Assembly (NCBI GenBank): GCA_025618425.1
Contig: CM046832.1
Coordinates: forward strand, 27,677,175-27,741,174
Direction of reading: 5' to 3'
Source: Heliocidaris tuberculata
Taxonomy: Eukaryota > Echinodermata > Echinoidea > Camarodonta > Echinometridae
DNA: 64,000 nt
Within the stretch, counting starts at the first letter, position 1. Each line of letters opens with the position of its first letter. The notes below the pieces were generated by a model. It was not told where the DNA came from, ran no database searches, and worked only from the letters and a program-made list of their open reading frames with translations. The position numbers were made by a program, and so were the translations under genes. Positions 56,623-64,000 of the stretch are shown here, in pieces.

Positions 56623-57162
56623 TCTACACCCAAATTTTTATTAGTGTATTTCACGTCTTTTTTCATAACGATCTTCGACGTCATTGCGTGTAATATAACT
56701 CAAGAGATCACATGTTTAAGTTGTAATATACCTATAAAGCTAATCGATTCAAGCATTAACATGATTTGAAAATCCTGATGACTTACGGAACTATGCAATT
56801 TTGCCATAGCAATTGAACTGCATGGCAAAACCACTATTTGTATCCACCGTCAATATACCATGCTTATGATAATAATATCAATATTCGAGTTTGACCCATC
56901 CAGTCGACTGCAAATGACTGACCATTCGTCATTAGTAATAATTACCTGGCCATGCTTAATAATTGACCAAAGTGATATGATTCTGAGTGGGAAGCAACAT
57001 CCACAATGAAAACGTTGCCGCGTGCTGTTCGAAATATGATCCAAACGCATGGGTAATTGGTTACCTCTGGAGCAGGCGGTATCAGGTTTTTAGCTGATTT
57101 GAAGCATGGCTTCATAACAAATCAGTTATTTGAAGCATCCATGGGGAAACATATTCAGTCTG
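56623..57162. other. Intergenic, nothing recognised
   Basis: No coding signature or clear repeat. Confidence 0.45.
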
Positions 57163-60160
<2,998 letters not shown>

Positions 60161-60760
60161 TTAAAGGAGAATGAAACCCTGGGGAAAAAATCAATTTCAA
60201 TGAAAAGAGAGGATAGAGAGAAGCAATTTAAAAATATTTCCATCAGAATCGGTTACGAAATGAGAAAGTTATGAAAGTTTGAAAAGTCTCAATTTACTTT
60301 CTATGGCGATCCTCAAATTTTCAATGTTGCTTCAAAGTGACATGTTTAGTACTACAACTCTCCATATGTTTTGTACACAAAATTTCATATTTTCCCCATT
60401 ATCTCTCAATGTGCAGCTTGTCTCCTTAGCTCAAGATATATCATGGGATGTATTTGACATGGGATGTATTTGACACAACATATGTTGAGTTCACAAAAAG
60501 ACAAGCAGCATATTTAGAGATAATGGAGAAAATATGAAATTTTGTGTACAAAACATATTGAGAGTTGTACTACTAAACCTGCCATTTAGAAGAAACATTG
60601 CCAATTTGAGGATCATCATAGAAAGTAAATTGAGACTTTTCAAACTTTCATAACTTTTTCATTTCGTAACCGATTTTGATGGAACTTTTTAAAAATTGCT
60701 TATCTCTATCCTCTCTTTTCATTAAAATGGATATTTCCCCAGGATTTCATTCTCCTTTAA
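60161..60760. repeat. TTAA-ended long palindrome, family E (600 bp)
   Basis: Left end TTAAAGGAGAATGAAACCCT, right end CAGGATTTCATTCTCCTTTAA. The arms of about 270 bp pair nearly throughout: GAAAGTTATGAAAGTTTGAA with its inverse, TCTCAATTTACTTTCTATG with CATAGAAAGTAAATTGAGA, TTTTGTACACAAAATTTCAT with its inverse. Only a short central region (about 60405-60500) is unpaired. TTAA lies at both ends. Confidence 0.9.
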
Positions 60761-63700
60761 GAATGAATGGCAAAATAAGAGCACAAATACAGTTAGAAAC
60801 AACTTTAACATTTTTTTTTGTGTGTGTGTGTGAGTGTTCTGGAGATGGGCGAAATCAAATTTCATTATCCTTATCAAATTATAAAACTGCTTGCATACAT
60901 CACAACTGATCTGATCACATATGAAAATGCCCAGATCGTACAATAAACGTCCGTCTGGTGTATTTATGTATGGACATAGCTAATATAATGTATAAAAAGC
61001 TCTTATCAATAGCAATTCTCCCAGCTTAATTCTTCCCGACTTCTAAACTAATTATATTGCTGTTTTAAATTTGGCCCGTACAACTGAAAATGGAATCGTA
61101 TGAAACAGGCATATCGTACTTGACACAGAAACGGTGCCGTCCTACATGTTCTGGAATAGATTGTTATTTGATTCTCAATTGAAAATCCATTTCAAATTAA
61201 ACAAATAACGACGCCGCATGAAAACCAATTTAAAATACCACCGTCGAATCTCTGCAACCTCATAATCGGAATGTCGTTAGATGTATTGATGTCTATTAAA
61301 AGATAAGTCTACTCATGGCTAGTCATGAACCCAAATGTCTAGCAAAGTTTATAAACTTCTATCGATTAAGCCTGTTCATGCTGAAACAAAACAGCTGCAA
61401 CGCAAAATGTTAAACCACTTAACCACTCGAAAATACTGATAATTGATTGTGGAATGTCCACATTTCCATTCGGGGGGACGTTGGTGTACCACATCTTGTT
61501 TGGAATTATAAGGCTGAATGCGGTGATCCTATAGCTTTAAGAAAGAAGGTGTCCCCTCGAGTTAAGATATCTCTCTTTTTTAAAAATGTAATGCATTTAG
61601 AATGATTTGATACCAGACTGGTTCGGCGTTCCAATGAGATTGAGAGCCGTTTGACACCGCAAATGTAAATTTCTCAAATATAAATCGTGGTCATAAAGAT
61701 ATCGTTTTTCACCACAGCCAAGCAGATTTTCTTTCAAGGAATTCCCAGAAGAATAGTTATTTTTTTGCGCCATCTGCATGACTTAACGTTGACAAAACAT
61801 AAGACATAGGATAGAAACAACAAGCGATTTATGCAATGCAAGAGTTCATGTTATAAATTAATGAAAATGACTTCTATCGTCGGTTTGTATGTTAGAAGTG
61901 ATCGGTTTATATCAGATTTTTATTATTTTTTTTCCTCGGATTTCTTAATTTCATGGATAAGATTTGTAAGCTGTATCGTCTGATAATAAGTACACCATGA
62001 TCAGATAATGTGGCTATAGCGAGAATATTTCCACATATAAAACTCACACATCCCTAACCTTCAAGTTCGCTGCGTGTTGAAGAATCAGTGAATTTTGTGG
62101 TAACGCTTTTGGATGAACAATAGTGACTGTCCCTCTCGACCATGTTTCTTGTTTCATGTAAATATCGATTGTCTTCTTTGCACTTGGGAGAAATATGAGA
62201 CATTTGTGGTTCTATTTAAATGTTGGATCTATTGCTTCTGCTCTGGGTGGATTGACTTGTACATTGATTTTGAAGCTGAGAAGAATTTTATTCTCAAGCC
62301 ACTCTTTAAGTCATTCCTGAAAAAAAAATAAAGGTATACAAATCAATAGATGCAGTTTGATAACATCTGTGTCAAGCTACATTTTACTATATATTTACTA
62401 TCATTATGAGTAAAGACTTTGTTTCTTTATAGACTATTATATACCATTGCAACATAATTTTAAAATACATACAACGTATAGAACTTACCGAAAAGCTAGA
62501 CGCCATTGTTGGGGAAAGGAATTAAAAATATGAAGTAATCACTGTAAGAAAATTGTAATCCTTTATACGTTTATTTTTATTTAATTTATTCTTCTTTATC
62601 TTATCTTATCTTTTTGTATTTTTCCATGTTGGCAAATATCTGATTTTATATAAACAACTTTCTCGAAAATTTTTAAATCCATTCTTCTCCGAAATGTTTA
62701 AGCGACAACCATGCCCTAATCATAATTATAAGATTTTTTTTACAATGAATATAATGAAAAGCAAGATAGTGAGTGCCTGCAAAGTTGTTGTTCCTAAGTG
62801 GAGTAATAAGCAAATAAAAAGGGAAAGGGATAATGGCCCATGTTATTGCAGACAATTGGTTTGTTCTTAATTTGCTACTCTGTTCAATCTGTACTCGGTA
62901 GACTTCAGACAGGGTCATTCTGTGTCGCCTTATTGTCTCGTGACATCTGACATTACTCTACATAACTTTATCATAGCCTTTAAACTAGACACTTTTGGAT
63001 GGAGCAAAAGGGTTTGACACAACACCTGTGTCATATCAATCATTATTTCAGAACGGTTAATAACTCGGAGCATCGCTAGATTATTATGGAGGATATGGTT
63101 TCCGAGTTGAGATTAAGCAGCTGTCCCTCATTCATGTAAATTGGTTTCAAGAACTGCCAACTACCTCGTGGACTAAATACCCATTCATAGCACAGAAAAT
63201 AAATATCGAGGAATGAACAGTAAAAGCATCAACAACAAAAAATTGTTTGAATCCAAATGCAAGATTCAATACGTATTGGTGGCTGTCGTCTATAAATCGA
63301 AATCCTAGAACATGTGACTACCATAAGGTCTTATACGCTTGAGACAGTCTTATTAATAATTCATTACCATGTCCTTTCTTTTTGTCAAATGTTCAAACTG
63401 CAAATACAAAGCATTCTCTCATTTGAAACCTTTATAGGATAAAGCGCGCCTCACACGGTAAGTCTAAGGGTGCCTCATTCGTCCAAAGTAGTGACACTAT
63501 AATCATTCAAACAAGGTGTCCCATTTCTGACTCCCTTCGAAAATCCATCCAGGCTTTTAAGTGAGGGTACGTTTAGTTTTCTGGAACAGACCAATTATTA
63601 GTGGTAAAGGCGGATGATAAAGATTCCCCGGGGAAGGAGATCTTGACGCCATTGTAAGAACCGCAGTAACCATTTATGTAGGTCATACACTATTTCATTT

Positions 63701-64000
63701 CCCTCATATCGTGGCGCTTCCGAACCTGAGATTTAAGAGCACTACACGATCAGGTCTCTAATCAAAATGCAATGGATTTAAGGGAGTAGCCAGTGACGTT
63801 GCTGGAATATTGAGGCTGGGGTATGACTCCCCCATACGGATTTGGTATTCCCCTCCATTTTTCTTCTTCATATAGGAAATAGCTCGTTTGATGAAAAACT
63901 TTCGGCAAACTATTCGGCAAACTTGTCTTGCACCGCCCCTTCCTTCAACAACGTCTAGCGAAACCCTCTGTGTGTGTATGTTGGTGTTGGTGTTTGTGTG
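60761..64000. other. Intergenic, no gene recognised
   Basis: AT-rich to the window edge. Frames at 62113-62331 and 62673-62918 show no domain. A TG-rich patch is at 63970-64000. No tRNA or other RNA gene seen. Confidence 0.5.

Overview
The window looks like about 64 kb of an AT-rich metazoan nuclear genome, most likely a marine invertebrate deuterostome such as an echinoderm. That placement is an inference from composition, from the dense short foldback transposons, from LINE tails ending in ATT/ATTATT next to a GCGCTATA-type 3' end, and from a neuropeptide-type GPCR. It is not a species identification. There is no bacterial-style gene organisation. Most apparent reading frames are low-complexity or antisense shadows.

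Layout. 1-5464 (minus strand): a Ty3/Gypsy-type LTR retrotransposon with one continuous gag-pol frame of at least 1480 codons that runs off the left edge, a primer-binding site and a 5' LTR. It sits inside an older LINE whose endonuclease (5466-6160) and ORF1 (about 7211-8060) remain as decayed minus-strand remnants, themselves separated by a foldback repeat. 8.2-9.9 kb: simple repeats and two foldback elements. About 10.03-12.76 kb: a second decayed LINE (RT domain, minus strand), interrupted by poly-palindromic repeats. 13192-14655: a non-autonomous Tc1/mariner-like element with TA target duplications. 15.8-35.1 kb: MITEs, tandem repeats and microsatellites, with no gene that I can support.

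37514-38746 (minus strand): the only convincing host gene, a class A peptide-type GPCR resembling the TRH-receptor group. Its coding sequence is uninterrupted and a possible splice acceptor lies just upstream of the ATG. It lies in a stretch of about 5 kb (35.1-40.2 kb) that is nearly free of recognisable mobile DNA.

40.2-64 kb: more MITEs, a third LINE family (3' end of ORF2 at 51.8-52.9 kb, plus a second 3'-UTR copy at 48.2-48.5 kb), long microsatellites, and a coding-like but unrecognised minus-strand stretch at 55.0-56.3 kb.

Points most worth a second look: (1) the Gag N-terminus of the Gypsy element resembles the N-terminal oligomerisation domain of TDP-43; (2) a hairpin MITE family shares its outer ends and central core while its inner arms differ between copies yet stay self-complementary; (3) at least six different foldback families end in TTAA, suggesting piggyBac-type mobilisation; (4) the GPCR has an isoleucine where the TM6 toggle-switch tryptophan normally sits.
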